Origin: an uncultured Spirochaetales bacterium
GTDB lineage: Bacteria; Spirochaetota; Spirochaetia; Sphaerochaetales; Sphaerochaetaceae
Length of the DNA: 64,000 bases
Direction of reading: 5' to 3'
Assembly: GCA_949293595.1 (NCBI GenBank)
Contig: CASFDW010000006.1
Location: 1-64,000 of the forward strand
Every line of letters begins with the position of its first letter. Positions within the stretch are counted from its first letter, which is position 1. Positions 1 through 8,389 of the stretch are shown piece by piece. The notes under the pieces were generated by a model that searched no databases, was not told where the DNA came from, and saw only the letters and a list, made by a program, of their open reading frames with translations. The translations under genes and the position numbers were made by a program.

Positions 1-93
1 CAAGAGAGCCTTGGATGCATATCTTTATAGAAAGTAACAAATAAGGAGTATGGAAAAAAGATAATAGATATTACTTGACAGGGGTCACATCAT

Positions 94-456
94 ATGAAGA
101 TAGGAATGACCCGGAGGCTTGTCCCTCAAGAACGTGTAGATGAATTAGGTTCCGCAAGTGTTCCTTTTAATTTTGACGTTCACTCTTTTATATTCTCCGA
201 AGATGCAGTAGGACTTGAAACGGAGTTGCACCACAGGCTGGATGATAAGAGAGTAAATAAGGTCAATAGAAGAAAAGAGTTTTTTAAAGTATCTATAGAT
301 GAACTAGAAAGCCTCGTTAATGAAATATATCCTTCCGCAGAATTTAATAGGACTGCACTGGCAGAACAATATAGACAGTCGCTCTCTTTGGATAAAAATG
401 ATTTTGCTGACTTTAACGAAGAGTATATAGATGATGAAAGCGAAGATGTGTGCTAA
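94..456 (+). pseudogene. C-terminal remnant of a T5orf172/DUF4041 (GIY-YIG-like) phage-type protein
   Basis: The 120 residues read KIGMTRRL, then VPFNFDVHSFIFSEDA, then RVNKVNRRKEFF. These are hallmarks of the C-terminal T5orf172 domain of DUF4041 proteins, which are usually several hundred residues long and common in phages and islands. The reading frame begins right at the domain core, and an in-frame TGA at 76-78 cuts it off from any N-terminal part, so this is most likely a 5'-truncated fossil. The DNA is visibly AT-richer than everything after 1 kb, which suggests acquired DNA next to the tRNA-Arg gene. A functional domain-only protein cannot be excluded. Confidence 0.6.
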
Positions 457-481
457 TGCGTTTTTTCTGTATAATAGTGGT

Positions 482-718
482 ATGAAAAAGAATAAGATAC
501 GTTGTAAAGTATTCGAAGAGGACTACGAGCTTATTCGTGCCGTGTGCGGCAAGAAGCCAAGATGCATATGCGGGAAGCCCTGCAACGTCAAAGGGCAGAT
601 GGATAAAGCAAGAACCGGGTCTTTCATAGCACCTCCCGAAATGCATTGTTACAGCATTTGGAACTGCAATTCGTTCTATTCGCAGAGGCCGACAAGAAGA
701 ATAGAAAAACTGTGCTAA
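482..718 (+). CDS. Small hypothetical cysteine-rich protein
   Basis: A 78-residue reading frame starting MKKNKIRCKVFEEDYELIRAV, with seven cysteines including a CICGKPC stretch that could hold a metal or be chance. I do not recognise a family. It sits in the AT-rich segment between the phage-type remnant and tRNA-Arg. A TATAAT at 470-475 lies too close to the ATG for a normal leader, and no ribosome site is evident. It may be another decayed island fragment rather than a real gene. Confidence 0.3.
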   Translation: MKKNKIRCKVFEEDYELIRAVCGKKPRCICGKPCNVKGQMDKARTGSFIAPPEMHCYSIWNCNSFYSQRPTRRIEKLC

Positions 719-838
719 AACAGTGTGCTAAAAAATGTGCACAAGTGTGCTTTTATTTTTGTGAAACAGATTACAAAAGCATATTGAAATTGTAATCTTT
801 TTGTGATAGCTTAAATCAAGCTTTGACAAAGTGTAGAT

Positions 839-912
839 GCGCCCTTAGCTCACCTGGATAGAGCAACTGCCTTCTAAGCAGTAGGTGATTGGTTCGAATC
901 CAATAGGGCGTA
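839..912 (+). tRNA. tRNA-Arg (anticodon TCT)
   Basis: A 74-nt cloverleaf. The acceptor strand GCGCCCT pairs with AGGGCGT, with one G-U at the first pair. There is a D arm (AGCTCACCTGGATAGAGC), an anticodon arm CTGCC-TTCTAAG-CAG with TCT in the loop, and a T arm GGTTCGAATCC. CCA is not encoded. A run of nine T follows at once and probably ends the transcript. The tRNA separates AT-rich island-like DNA on its 5' side from ordinary chromosome on its 3' side. Confidence 0.95.
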
Positions 913-1004
913 TTTTTTTTTGCTCAAGGCATTTGTACGAAGGAAACAAACACTCCCCACTAGTCAAAACACATACGATTATGGAATAATGTCATTGAAT
1001 TGAA

Positions 1005-1892
1005 ATGGCAGGAAACTTTACTTTGAACGAACTCAAGGACACCCGTCCTTGGCTGGAAAGGAAAACCGTTGTATTCATGAGCGATTTCGGCTATGTGGAC
1101 GGAGCTGTGAGCGCCATGCACGGTGTTGCGGACGAGGTCGACAGATCTCTCAAGCTCGAGGACCTGACACATGAGATCCCCCAATTCAACATCTGGGAGG
1201 CGTCGTACCGCCTCATACAGGCGATGACGTACTGGGCCGCAGGCACTGTCTTCGTCTGCGTGGTGGATCCTGGCGTGGGTTCGGACAGGAAGAGCGTCGC
1301 CGCCCTCACGAGGACGGGGCACATCGTGGTCACGCCCGACAACGGCACCCTGACACATATCGGACGCGAGGTCGGCATCCTGGAGCTCAGGGAGATAAGC
1401 GAGGCCGTCAACAGGCTCAAGAACAGCCAGCGCAGCTATACCTTCCACGGCCGTGACGTATATGCATATACAGGCGCGCGGCTTGCATCCGGAATCATAG
1501 ATTTCGACGGAGTCGGTCCTAAACTCGACAGGGAACCCGTCATGCTGCATGTCGAAGAGGCGCGCATAGACGGCAATTCGTTCTACGGCGCCATAGACAT
1601 CCTCGACACAAGGTACGGAAGCCTTTGGACAAACATCCCGGACACGCTTTTCCAGAAGGGAGGCATAAGGCATGGAGACAGGTTCCATGTCACGATACAG
1701 CATGACGGAATGACCGTGTACGGTTATGACATGAGGTATTGCAAGAGCTTCAACGAGGTTGGGAAGATGGAGCCGCTGATCTACATCAACAGCCTTCTGA
1801 ACGTAGGGATCGCCCTCAACCAGGGCTCGTTCTCCTCGGAGTACCGCATAGGCACGGGAGAAGGATGGATGATTAAACTTGAAAAGAAATAA
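1005..1892 (+). CDS. SAM hydrolase / SAM hydroxide adenosyltransferase family (DUF62)
   Basis: A 295-residue protein with the family landmarks: the N-terminal SDFGYVDG (compare TDFG-DG, the SAM-binding Asp), VVDPGVGSDR, TPDNGTL and FHGRDVY. Characterised members hydrolyse S-adenosylmethionine to adenosine and methionine. The start at 1005 has no clear ribosome site and leaves an unusual ~24-residue leader before MSDFG; ATG 1077 is an alternative. Thirty bases downstream lies the S component of an ECF importer, with the energy module next. This pairing suggests a shared substrate or product such as adenosine, methionine or a thiamine/folate precursor. The substrate itself is unknown. Confidence 0.85.
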   Translation: MAGNFTLNELKDTRPWLERKTVVFMSDFGYVDGAVSAMHGVADEVDRSLKLEDLTHEIPQFNIWEASYRLIQAMTYWAAGTVFVCVVDPGVGSDRKSVAALTRTGHIVVTPDNGTLTHIGREVGILELREISEAVNRLKNSQRSYTFHGRDVYAYTGARLASGIIDFDGVGPKLDREPVMLHVEEARIDGNSFYGAIDILDTRYGSLWTNIPDTLFQKGGIRHGDRFHVTIQHDGMTVYGYDMRYCKSFNEVGKMEPLIYINSLLNVGIALNQGSFSSEYRIGTGEGWMIKLEKK

Positions 1893-1921
1893 GCTTGCTT
1901 AAGCTTTGTTTTGGAGGAAAT

Positions 1922-2488
1922 ATGAGCAATCAGAACTCAAAATCGATCAATTACGTGAAATTGGTTGTGATCGTCGCCATAGGAGCGGCGCTCTACGGCG
2001 GGCTCGGATACTTCGGAATCCCTGTTTTCGCGAACACCACTCTCAAACCGGCGATGGCCATACTCGGAATCTTCTCCGCAATGTTCGGCCCTGTCGTGGG
2101 CTTCATCGTCGGATTCATCGGGCACTGGCTCACCGACACGATCTCCGGCTGGGGCGTTTGGTTCTCTTGGGTGCTTGGAAGCGGTCTGGTCGGGGCGATC
2201 ATCGGAATCTATCCATACCTCACGAAGAAGAGCCTTGAAAAGGGCGTCTTCGGAGGAAAGGAGATCGGGATCTTCATCGTCCTCTCCTTCGTAGCCAACT
2301 TCCTCGGCTACATGGTCAGCGCAATAATCGACTGCGTCATGTATGCGGAACCGGTCAGCAAGGTCATCGTGCAGCAGCTCATCGCCGCGGTTTCCAACAC
2401 GGTGATGATCGGAACGATAGGAACGGCGCTCATGCTTCTCGTTGCACGCCGCAACGCGAACAGCCAGAACCTGAAGCTGGAAGACTGA
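1922..2488 (+). CDS. ECF transporter S component, UPF0397 family
   Basis: A 188-residue, very hydrophobic protein with about five to six membrane spans. The GPVVGFIVGFIGHWLTD segment and the WGVWFSWVLGSGLVG segment are typical of UPF0397 (COG4720). S components bind the vitamin-type substrate in the membrane and work with EcfA/EcfT, encoded 1 bp downstream. The start at 1922 is chosen because GGAGGA precedes it; an upstream ATG at 1895 has no such site. The substrate of this family is not settled; the name riboflavin-like in databases is not proof. Confidence 0.85.
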   Translation: MSNQNSKSINYVKLVVIVAIGAALYGGLGYFGIPVFANTTLKPAMAILGIFSAMFGPVVGFIVGFIGHWLTDTISGWGVWFSWVLGSGLVGAIIGIYPYLTKKSLEKGVFGGKEIGIFIVLSFVANFLGYMVSAIIDCVMYAEPVSKVIVQQLIAAVSNTVMIGTIGTALMLLVARRNANSQNLKLED

Positions 2489-2489
2489 G

Positions 2490-5132
2490 ATGATACGTTT
2501 CAGCGATTTTTCATTCACCTACGCATCGCAGACCTCCCCCACCCTCAAGCATGTGGATCTTGAGATAAAGGACGGGGAGAAGGTACTGGTGATCGGACCG
2601 TCGGGAAGCGGGAAGAGCACGCTCGGCAATGCTATAAACGGGCTGATCCCGCATGCGATGGAAGGAAGGATCGAAGGATCGCTGAACGTCGGCGGACTTG
2701 AGACAGGAAACAGCGACATCTTCGAGCTCAGCCAGAAGGTCGGCACCGTCTTCCAGGACACGGACGGACAGTTTGTCGGGCTTTCCGTGGCAGAGGATGT
2801 CGCCTTCAGCCTCGAGAACCAGTGCATGCCTGCGGACAGGATGAAAAAAATGGTCCTGGACACGACGGCACTGGTCGAGATGCAGGAATATCTGTCCCAG
2901 TCCCCGAACGAGCTTTCCGGTGGCCAGAAGCAGAGGGTGTCCATAGCCGGCGTGCTTGTTGACGACGTCGACATACTGCTGTTCGACGAACCTCTTGCCA
3001 ATCTTGATCCGGCCACCGGGGAGACGGCCATAAGACTGATCGACCGCCTGCACAAGCAGACGGGAAAAACGATAATAATAATCGAGCACCGTCTCGAGGA
3101 CGTGCTGATCTGCCCAGTGGACAGGATAATACTTGTCGAGAACGGCGAGGTGACGCTCAACACGGACACGGAGACACTTCTCAGGAGCGGCGTGCTCGCC
3201 AGGGCCGGGATAAGGGAGCCGCTCTACATAAGCGCGTTGAGGATGGCAGGATGCGATCTTGCATCGGCGAAAGGCAGGCTGAGTCCCATCGAAGCACTTG
3301 AGACCGATCAGTTCAAAGACGACATGGCTTCGTTCTTGAAAACGCACAAGGTCGATGTACCTGAAAATCAAAACGACGAAATAATAGCCTTCAAGAATGT
3401 CTTCTTCTCGTATGATGGCAGGAAGGATGTGCTGAAGGACATCAGTTTTTCGATCAAAAAAGGAGAGATGTGCGCGTTGCTCGGCAAGAACGGAGCGGGC
3501 AAGAGCACTATCGCCCAGCTTCTGATGGGCATACTCCAACCGGATCGTGGAAGCATAACAGTCGATGGTCTGGATGCAGCGGGGCTGAAGATAACCGACC
3601 TCAGCACCAAGATCGGGTATGTCATGCAGAATCCAAACCACATGATCAGCCATTCCATGATTTACGACGAGGTCGCCTTCGCATTGAGGCAGAAGGGAGT
3701 TTCCGAGGACGAGATAAGGGAGAGGGTCCTTGCCGTACTGGAGCTCTGCGGTCTCCGCAAGCATTACAAGTGGCCCGTGGGAGCACTGAGCTACGGCCAG
3801 AAAAAACGTGTCACCATCGCATCCATACTTGTGTCAAACCCGGAGGTTCTGATCCTCGACGAACCGACCGCAGGCCAGGACTACAGACATTACACCGCCC
3901 TGATGAGATTCATAGGAGACCTCAACCGGAGGCTCGGAATCACCATAATATTCGTCACGCACGACATGCATCTGGCGCTGGAATACACCCGCAGGGCAAT
4001 CGTTGTATCCGACGGAGAGCTGCTTGACGACGGTGAGATATCCGAAGTCTTTTCCGACAGTCGTCTCATGAAAAAGGCAAACCTGAAGGTCACCAGCCTG
4101 TACACCCTCTGCGACATGATGTTTCCAGGGCAGGACGCACCGTCGTTCATCAGGACATTCATACACAGGGAGGAGGAGAGCGTGGAGGAGGTCGCAGCAC
4201 CCCGCATGGAAGGAAATGGCACGGCACCGGGGCTGAGGACCGACGAAGGAAAAAAGAGGAAGAGGGAGAAGGCAAAGAGCGGAGACAAGAGCCGGAAGCA
4301 ATACGGATTCGGGCTCTCGTACATAGATATGGACTCCCCCATCCACAGGCTCAACGGGGTCACGAAGTTCCTATCGCTGGTCATATGGCTCGTGCTCTGC
4401 CTAACCACGTTCGATTTGAGGATACTGCTTGGCTCCTTCGCCCTTGCAATCGTCGTCATGCTGCTTTCCAGAATTCCGTTCAGACGGTTCGTCCCGCTGA
4501 TGTGCGTGATGCTATTCATGATAACCGTCAACGCACTGGCTATCTTTTTATTCTCTCCCGACCAGGGCACATACTACATCGGGAGCAGGACAGTGATACT
4601 CGGTGACCCTTCCATGCGCTACGCGCTCTCGCTGGAGACACTCGTATACCTCGTCACCGTCTGCCTGAAGTATTTCACGATATTCCCGATTGCTCTCGTA
4701 TTCATTTTCGCAACACATCCGTCGGAATTCGCATCCTCGCTCAACAGGCTTGGAATATCATACCGGATAAGCTATGCCGTCGCACTCACGCTCAGATACA
4801 TACCGGAGATAACCGACGATTTCAGACACATAATGAATTCACAGATGGCAAGAGGCGTCGACATATCAAAGAACGTCAAGCTGGGCAAAAGGATATCGAA
4901 CGTCTCCAAGGTCATAGGTCCGTTGCTCCTGTCCTCACTTGACAGGATCGATACTATCTCCAACGCGATGGTTCTCAGAGGTTTTGGAAAGAACAGAAAA
5001 AAGAGGACATGGTACATGAGCAGGGCCATGCGGTGGCAGGATTACCTTGCAATCTCGGTCATGATCCTGATACTCACACTCTCGCTTGTTCTGCGCTTCT
5101 GCTACAAGGTGATGTTCTACTATCCGTTCTGA
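2490..5132 (+). CDS. Fused ECF energy-coupling module: two ATPases plus EcfT
   Basis: An 880-residue fusion. ATPase 1 spans about residues 1-240 (Walker A GPSGSGKST 36-44, signature LSGGQ 142-146, Walker B LLFDEP). ATPase 2 spans about 298-530 (GKNGAGKST 332-340, LSYGQKK, LILDEPTAGQD). A Lys/Arg/Glu-rich linker at about 570-625 leads to a C-terminal EcfT-like membrane domain with the coupling motifs MARGVD and LRGFG. The three subunits are separate genes in most bacteria; UPF0397 systems often carry double ATPases, but adding EcfT to the same chain is unusual. The ATG lies one base after the S-component stop, so translation is coupled. Confidence 0.9.
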   Translation: MIRFSDFSFTYASQTSPTLKHVDLEIKDGEKVLVIGPSGSGKSTLGNAINGLIPHAMEGRIEGSLNVGGLETGNSDIFELSQKVGTVFQDTDGQFVGLSVAEDVAFSLENQCMPADRMKKMVLDTTALVEMQEYLSQSPNELSGGQKQRVSIAGVLVDDVDILLFDEPLANLDPATGETAIRLIDRLHKQTGKTIIIIEHRLEDVLICPVDRIILVENGEVTLNTDTETLLRSGVLARAGIREPLYISALRMAGCDLASAKGRLSPIEALETDQFKDDMASFLKTHKVDVPENQNDEIIAFKNVFFSYDGRKDVLKDISFSIKKGEMCALLGKNGAGKSTIAQLLMGILQPDRGSITVDGLDAAGLKITDLSTKIGYVMQNPNHMISHSMIYDEVAFALRQKGVSEDEIRERVLAVLELCGLRKHYKWPVGALSYGQKKRVTIASILVSNPEVLILDEPTAGQDYRHYTALMRFIGDLNRRLGITIIFVTHDMHLALEYTRRAIVVSDGELLDDGEISEVFSDSRLMKKANLKVTSLYTLCDMMFPGQDAPSFIRTFIHREEESVEEVAAPRMEGNGTAPGLRTDEGKKRKREKAKSGDKSRKQYGFGLSYIDMDSPIHRLNGVTKFLSLVIWLVLCLTTFDLRILLGSFALAIVVMLLSRIPFRRFVPLMCVMLFMITVNALAIFLFSPDQGTYYIGSRTVILGDPSMRYALSLETLVYLVTVCLKYFTIFPIALVFIFATHPSEFASSLNRLGISYRISYAVALTLRYIPEITDDFRHIMNSQMARGVDISKNVKLGKRISNVSKVIGPLLLSSLDRIDTISNAMVLRGFGKNRKKRTWYMSRAMRWQDYLAISVMILILTLSLVLRFCYKVMFYYPF

Positions 5133-5143
5133 CACGGGGTTCG

Positions 5144-5617
5144 TCAGGACCCCTGACCAACCTTGTTCCCGTCAATCCGCACAAGCCGGCATCCACCTAT
5201 TTTGTAACGTGCGCGAAACTCATCCAGAAATTCCGTCCTGACAGAGACGTACAGCAGTATCCTTTTTCGTAGCAGCGTATTGAGGATTGGATCAAAACCT
5301 CCGCCCGACAGCTCGAGGCGGCCGATCTCGTCGAGAACGACGGTGCCGGATACGACATCGGAGAGCCTCTCCCGTGCCCATTCGAACACATTGGGATCGT
5401 AAGCATACCTGCCTATCCTGTCAGGTCCGTCTCCGGACTCCCTCATCAGCATCCGGCTCTCCCCGGTTTCCACATCCAGCAAGCGGAGCACCTTCTTTCC
5501 GGCATCGTCCGACACGGTAAGGAAGCCCGATGAGAACAGTCCGGATTCCAAAAGGCCTTTTAGATAAGCCGTCTTTCCGGCGTTTCTTCCGCCGGTCACA
5601 ATGATGATGTCAGCCAT
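5144..5617 (-). CDS. THEP1-like nucleoside-triphosphatase (COG1618)
   Basis: A 157-residue P-loop protein. It has IIIVTGGRNAGKTAYLKGLL at the N-terminus (Walker A GGRNAGKT) and VVLDEIGRLEL (Walker B with the DEIG signature of THEP1 NTPases). Family members hydrolyse NTPs slowly; their cell role is unresolved. The start is set at ATG 5617, which places the P loop at the N-terminus; ATG 5626 is 3 codons upstream. It converges on the ECF fusion and is divergent from the aldose epimerase gene. Confidence 0.75.
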   Translation of the reverse strand: MADIIIVTGGRNAGKTAYLKGLLESGLFSSGFLTVSDDAGKKVLRLLDVETGESRMLMRESGDGPDRIGRYAYDPNVFEWARERLSDVVSGTVVLDEIGRLELSGGGFDPILNTLLRKRILLYVSVRTEFLDEFRARYKIGGCRLVRIDGNKVGQGS

Positions 5618-5665
5618 AATCAGCATGATAACCCGGACAGGCGGTGCTTTCACATCCCTTTTTTG

Positions 5666-5674
5666 TGGTATAAT
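5666..5674 (+). promoter_or_regulatory. Extended -10 promoter (TGGTATAAT) for the epimerase gene
   Basis: TGGTATAAT lies 25 bp before the ATG, with a GAGGAAGG ribosome site between. The -35 region is poor, as expected for an extended -10 promoter. Confidence 0.6.
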
Positions 5675-5698
5675 CCAAAAACATGAGGAAGGATTGAC

Positions 5699-6559
5699 AT
5701 GAATGTAGAAATCAAGAAAGGAAAACTTGCTATGGTAGTCTCGACGCTGGGAGCCGAGCCCCAAAGCCTCAAACTGGACGGAATGGAATACCTCTGGCAG
5801 GGTGACAAGGAATACTGGTTCCGCAGGGCTCCCCTGCTCTTTCCGATGATCGGACCGACAAAGGATGACAAGATCTGGGTCAAGGGCCGCGAGTACAGCA
5901 TGCCTAACAACGGCTTTGCACGCGACACGGAGTTCGAGCTTGTGGCATCAGGAAGCGACTGGGCTGAATTCAGGCTCGAGGACTCCGAGAAGACAAGGAG
6001 GGAGAACTACCCGTACGGATTCTCGCTGACCGTACGCTACACGCTTCTGGAAAGCGGGTACAACGCCAGTGCCACGATCATGGCAAAGGACGATCTGTAC
6101 TACACGTTCGGCTGGCATCCGGCGTTCAGTCTGGACATAAACGGCAAAGGCTGCAGCCTGGAGACATACACGGCCAGCTTCGAGCTCGAGGAAAGACTCG
6201 ACAGGAAGTATGCGAAGGACGGGGTCTTCATCCATGAAAAGGATTTCCTGGTCGGAGATTCCATCGAGCTCAGCCGCAGGGAGACGGACAAGGGTCCGAT
6301 CGTGCTGGACAACGTGAAAAGCCGCGAGGTCACGCTGACGTCGTCCCAGGGCGAACACGGGGTCACCGCCTGTCTGGGTGACATGAGCACGTTCACCCTT
6401 TGGACAACCCTGGGCAAGCATGCCCAGTTCCTGTGCCTGGAGCCGATGCTCTCATTCGGAGACACGCAGAGAAATAAGGATATCGAGGAAATGAAGGAGA
6501 CCAGGAAGCTTGAGAAAGGCTGCAGTGTAACCTACTCCAACGACTTTTTGGTATTCTGA
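5699..6559 (+). CDS. Aldose 1-epimerase family protein (LacX-like)
   Basis: A 286-residue galactose-mutarotase-like protein. FRRAPLLFPMIG, YSMPNNGFARD and FGWHPAF are in family order. Aldose epimerases interconvert sugar anomers; the LacX-like branch may act on other hexoses or sugar phosphates. The His of GWHP is kept, but the position that is usually His in the MPxHGFARD motif is Asn here, so activity or specificity may differ. The start follows a clear GAGGAAGG site. Its 3' end overlaps the convergent hemA by 28 bp. It is monocistronic. Confidence 0.8.
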   Translation: MNVEIKKGKLAMVVSTLGAEPQSLKLDGMEYLWQGDKEYWFRRAPLLFPMIGPTKDDKIWVKGREYSMPNNGFARDTEFELVASGSDWAEFRLEDSEKTRRENYPYGFSLTVRYTLLESGYNASATIMAKDDLYYTFGWHPAFSLDINGKGCSLETYTASFELEERLDRKYAKDGVFIHEKDFLVGDSIELSRRETDKGPIVLDNVKSREVTLTSSQGEHGVTACLGDMSTFTLWTTLGKHAQFLCLEPMLSFGDTQRNKDIEEMKETRKLEKGCSVTYSNDFLVF

Positions 6560-7644
6560 AAAACCCTCTCCTTCGAGATGTAGGCCTTCCGGACGGAATC
6601 ACCGATGCTGTCCAGAAGGTCTTTCTTCTGTTCCACGGTAAGCCCGTCGAGCTCCCAGACGTGTCCGTGGAGCCTTCTGACCGTCTCCAGGGCCACATCC
6701 TCCGCCCTGACACCAACATCCAAGAACGACAGGGAAGAAAAATATGCCTCCGCCCTTTTTCCGGCCTCGGCCGAGACGAAGCTGACCAGCTCGTCCCTCT
6801 CCGGCGTCCGTATGTCTAAATCTGCAAGGCGTACCGGGCCAAGCTCGTCCGGGATGTCATAAGGAACGGCAAGATCTATTAGTTTCTTTCCTTCCAAATA
6901 CGGAATATCATTCTTGTCAAGAGTATAGTATAAGCCGCTTGATGCGCTTACAACGGCGTCCACCACCCCCAGATGCTTCCGTCTGTCGTCGTAAGCGACC
7001 GTCCTTGCACCGGGAACAACGAGGAATGTCTTGCCGACGTCCCTCAGCGTCATGGAAACATCATGCCCTTTTTCCACCAGAAGCGCGGCAACTCCTCGTG
7101 CGAGCTCCCCGCTTCCGATGACGAGCACGCGGGACGAGCCTTCGAGAAGCTGAGCCGTCCTTTCCGGGATCGATGAATCGAACACACGCATCCTCCTCGT
7201 CCTTCTCAGGTCCCGTGAAAAGGAGACCGCGTCGGAAAGCAGGCGGTTCAGGGCCGAAGATCCCTGGCCAAGGGATATGGACCGGCCAAGCGCCTCCGAA
7301 ATCTGAGAAACGATCGTATCCTCGCCGAAGAGCGGGGAAAGGATTCCAGACGACAGCATGTAGACGTGGGTGGCTGCGTCCGTTTTCTCAAGCAGATACC
7401 TGTGGCTTCTTGCTTCCAGATGGTTGAGACCAAGGGCCCGCTCGGCGCTTTCGAAGGAGACAGGCCTGTTTGCGCAACAGTAGAATTCGATCCTCGTGCA
7501 GGTGACCAGCATGGCCATCGCCTCCGGACGGTTCTCCCTGTATACGCGCTTCTCGATTTCCTGCCTCCGTCCGACAGGAAGCCCGTAGATTCCACGTAGC
7601 GCCGAAACATCGTCCATGTAATCAAAACCAACAACTGAGAGCAT
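6532..7644 (-). CDS. hemA: Glutamyl-tRNA reductase
   Basis: A 370-residue protein with the catalytic-cysteine motif LVTCTRIEF (Cys49, compare STCNRTE), LFGEDTIVSQ (compare GE-QI-GQ) and a Rossmann motif VIGSGELARGVA. It reduces glutamyl-tRNA to glutamate-1-semialdehyde, the first step of C5 tetrapyrrole synthesis. Length is a little short of the usual ~420, and the C-terminal dimerisation region is shortened. No other tetrapyrrole gene lies near, so the end product (cobamide, sirohaem or haem) cannot be told from here. It is divergent from the response-regulator gene. Confidence 0.85.
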   Translation of the reverse strand: MLSVVGFDYMDDVSALRGIYGLPVGRRQEIEKRVYRENRPEAMAMLVTCTRIEFYCCANRPVSFESAERALGLNHLEARSHRYLLEKTDAATHVYMLSSGILSPLFGEDTIVSQISEALGRSISLGQGSSALNRLLSDAVSFSRDLRRTRRMRVFDSSIPERTAQLLEGSSRVLVIGSGELARGVAALLVEKGHDVSMTLRDVGKTFLVVPGARTVAYDDRRKHLGVVDAVVSASSGLYYTLDKNDIPYLEGKKLIDLAVPYDIPDELGPVRLADLDIRTPERDELVSFVSAEAGKRAEAYFSSLSFLDVGVRAEDVALETVRRLHGHVWELDGLTVEQKKDLLDSIGDSVRKAYISKERVFQNTKKSLE

Positions 7645-7689
7645 GACTAGAATTTACACCATCGCGCGGTTTTTTTCCATTCGAAGTTA

Positions 7690-7698
7690 TGGTATCAT
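7690..7698 (+). promoter_or_regulatory. Extended -10 (TGGTATCAT) for the two-component operon
   Basis: TGGTATCAT ends 10 bp before ATG 7709, so the transcript would be nearly leaderless. The same element precedes dinB and a close variant precedes the epimerase gene. Confidence 0.5.
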
Positions 7699-7708
7699 TT
7701 CCACTGTA

Positions 7709-8389
7709 ATGAAAATACTTGTTGTTGAAGATGAGACGGACATCAGGACGCTGATATTATTCCATCTGAAAAACGGAGGATTCGAGACCGACAGTGCCGA
7801 GGACGGTGACGAGGCTCTGGAGAAGCTCAGGAGCAGCCGTTTCGACCTTGTCATACTCGACATAATGCTTCCGGGAACGAACGGGATCGACATACTGAAA
7901 TACATCCGGTACGAGTCGCGCAACAAGAAGCTTCCGGTGATAATCACGAGCGCCCTGACGGAGGATGTGGACATCATAACCGCGCTGGAGCTGGGAGCAG
8001 ACGACTACATGACAAAGCCTTTCAGCCCAAAGGTGCTGCTGGCCAAGATCAAATCCGTGCTCAGAAGGATAGACACGACCGAAAGCGGGAACATGACGGC
8101 CTCCAGCCCGAGCGGTCTCGAGCTGGACCAGAAGACAAGGACATGCACTCTGCTCGGGGCGAGGGTTGATCTGAAGGTGACGGAATTCGAGATACTATTC
8201 ACGCTGCTCTCGTCCCCGGAGAAGGTGTTCACGCGCAAGGAGCTCATAGAAAACGTCAGGGGCCAGGATTATGCCGTGACGGACAGGAGCATCGACGTCC
8301 AGATAACAAGCATACGCAAGAAGCTTGTGCATCTGGGCCAGAACATCCAGACGGTCTGGGGTGTGGGCTACAAATGGACGGAGCTGTAG
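7709..8389 (+). CDS. OmpR/PhoB-family response regulator
   Basis: A 226-residue protein. The receiver domain at 1-115 has the acidic pocket EDETD, phospho-acceptor Asp51 (LVILDIMLP), a Thr/Ser switch (ITSALT) and Lys in MTKPFSP. A winged-helix DNA-binding domain follows (about 130-226: VTEFEILFTLLSSPEKVFTRKELI and VQITSIRKKL). ATG 7709 is chosen because it starts the receiver directly (MKILVVEDE); an upstream frame from 7643 adds an unlikely 22-residue leader. The kinase gene begins on the base after its stop, so the two form a pair resembling PhoB/PhoR. The signal is unknown. Confidence 0.9.
   Translation: MKILVVEDETDIRTLILFHLKNGGFETDSAEDGDEALEKLRSSRFDLVILDIMLPGTNGIDILKYIRYESRNKKLPVIITSALTEDVDIITALELGADDYMTKPFSPKVLLAKIKSVLRRIDTTESGNMTASSPSGLELDQKTRTCTLLGARVDLKVTEFEILFTLLSSPEKVFTRKELIENVRGQDYAVTDRSIDVQITSIRKKLVHLGQNIQTVWGVGYKWTEL

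Noticed and set aside
2511..3764. Long antisense open frame opposite the ECF fusion
   Set aside because: It shadows conserved ATPase domains on the other strand, has no recognisable family or ribosome site, and long antisense frames are expected in GC-rich coding DNA. The same holds for long frames opposite ssnA (54161-55468), proA (21820-22758), xdhA (48575-49606) and the LRR gene (28956-29969).
5136..5157. Small hairpin GTCAGG-ACC-CCTGAC between the convergent ECF and NTPase genes
   Set aside because: Only six base pairs and no T run on either strand; it may help end transcription but cannot be called a terminator.
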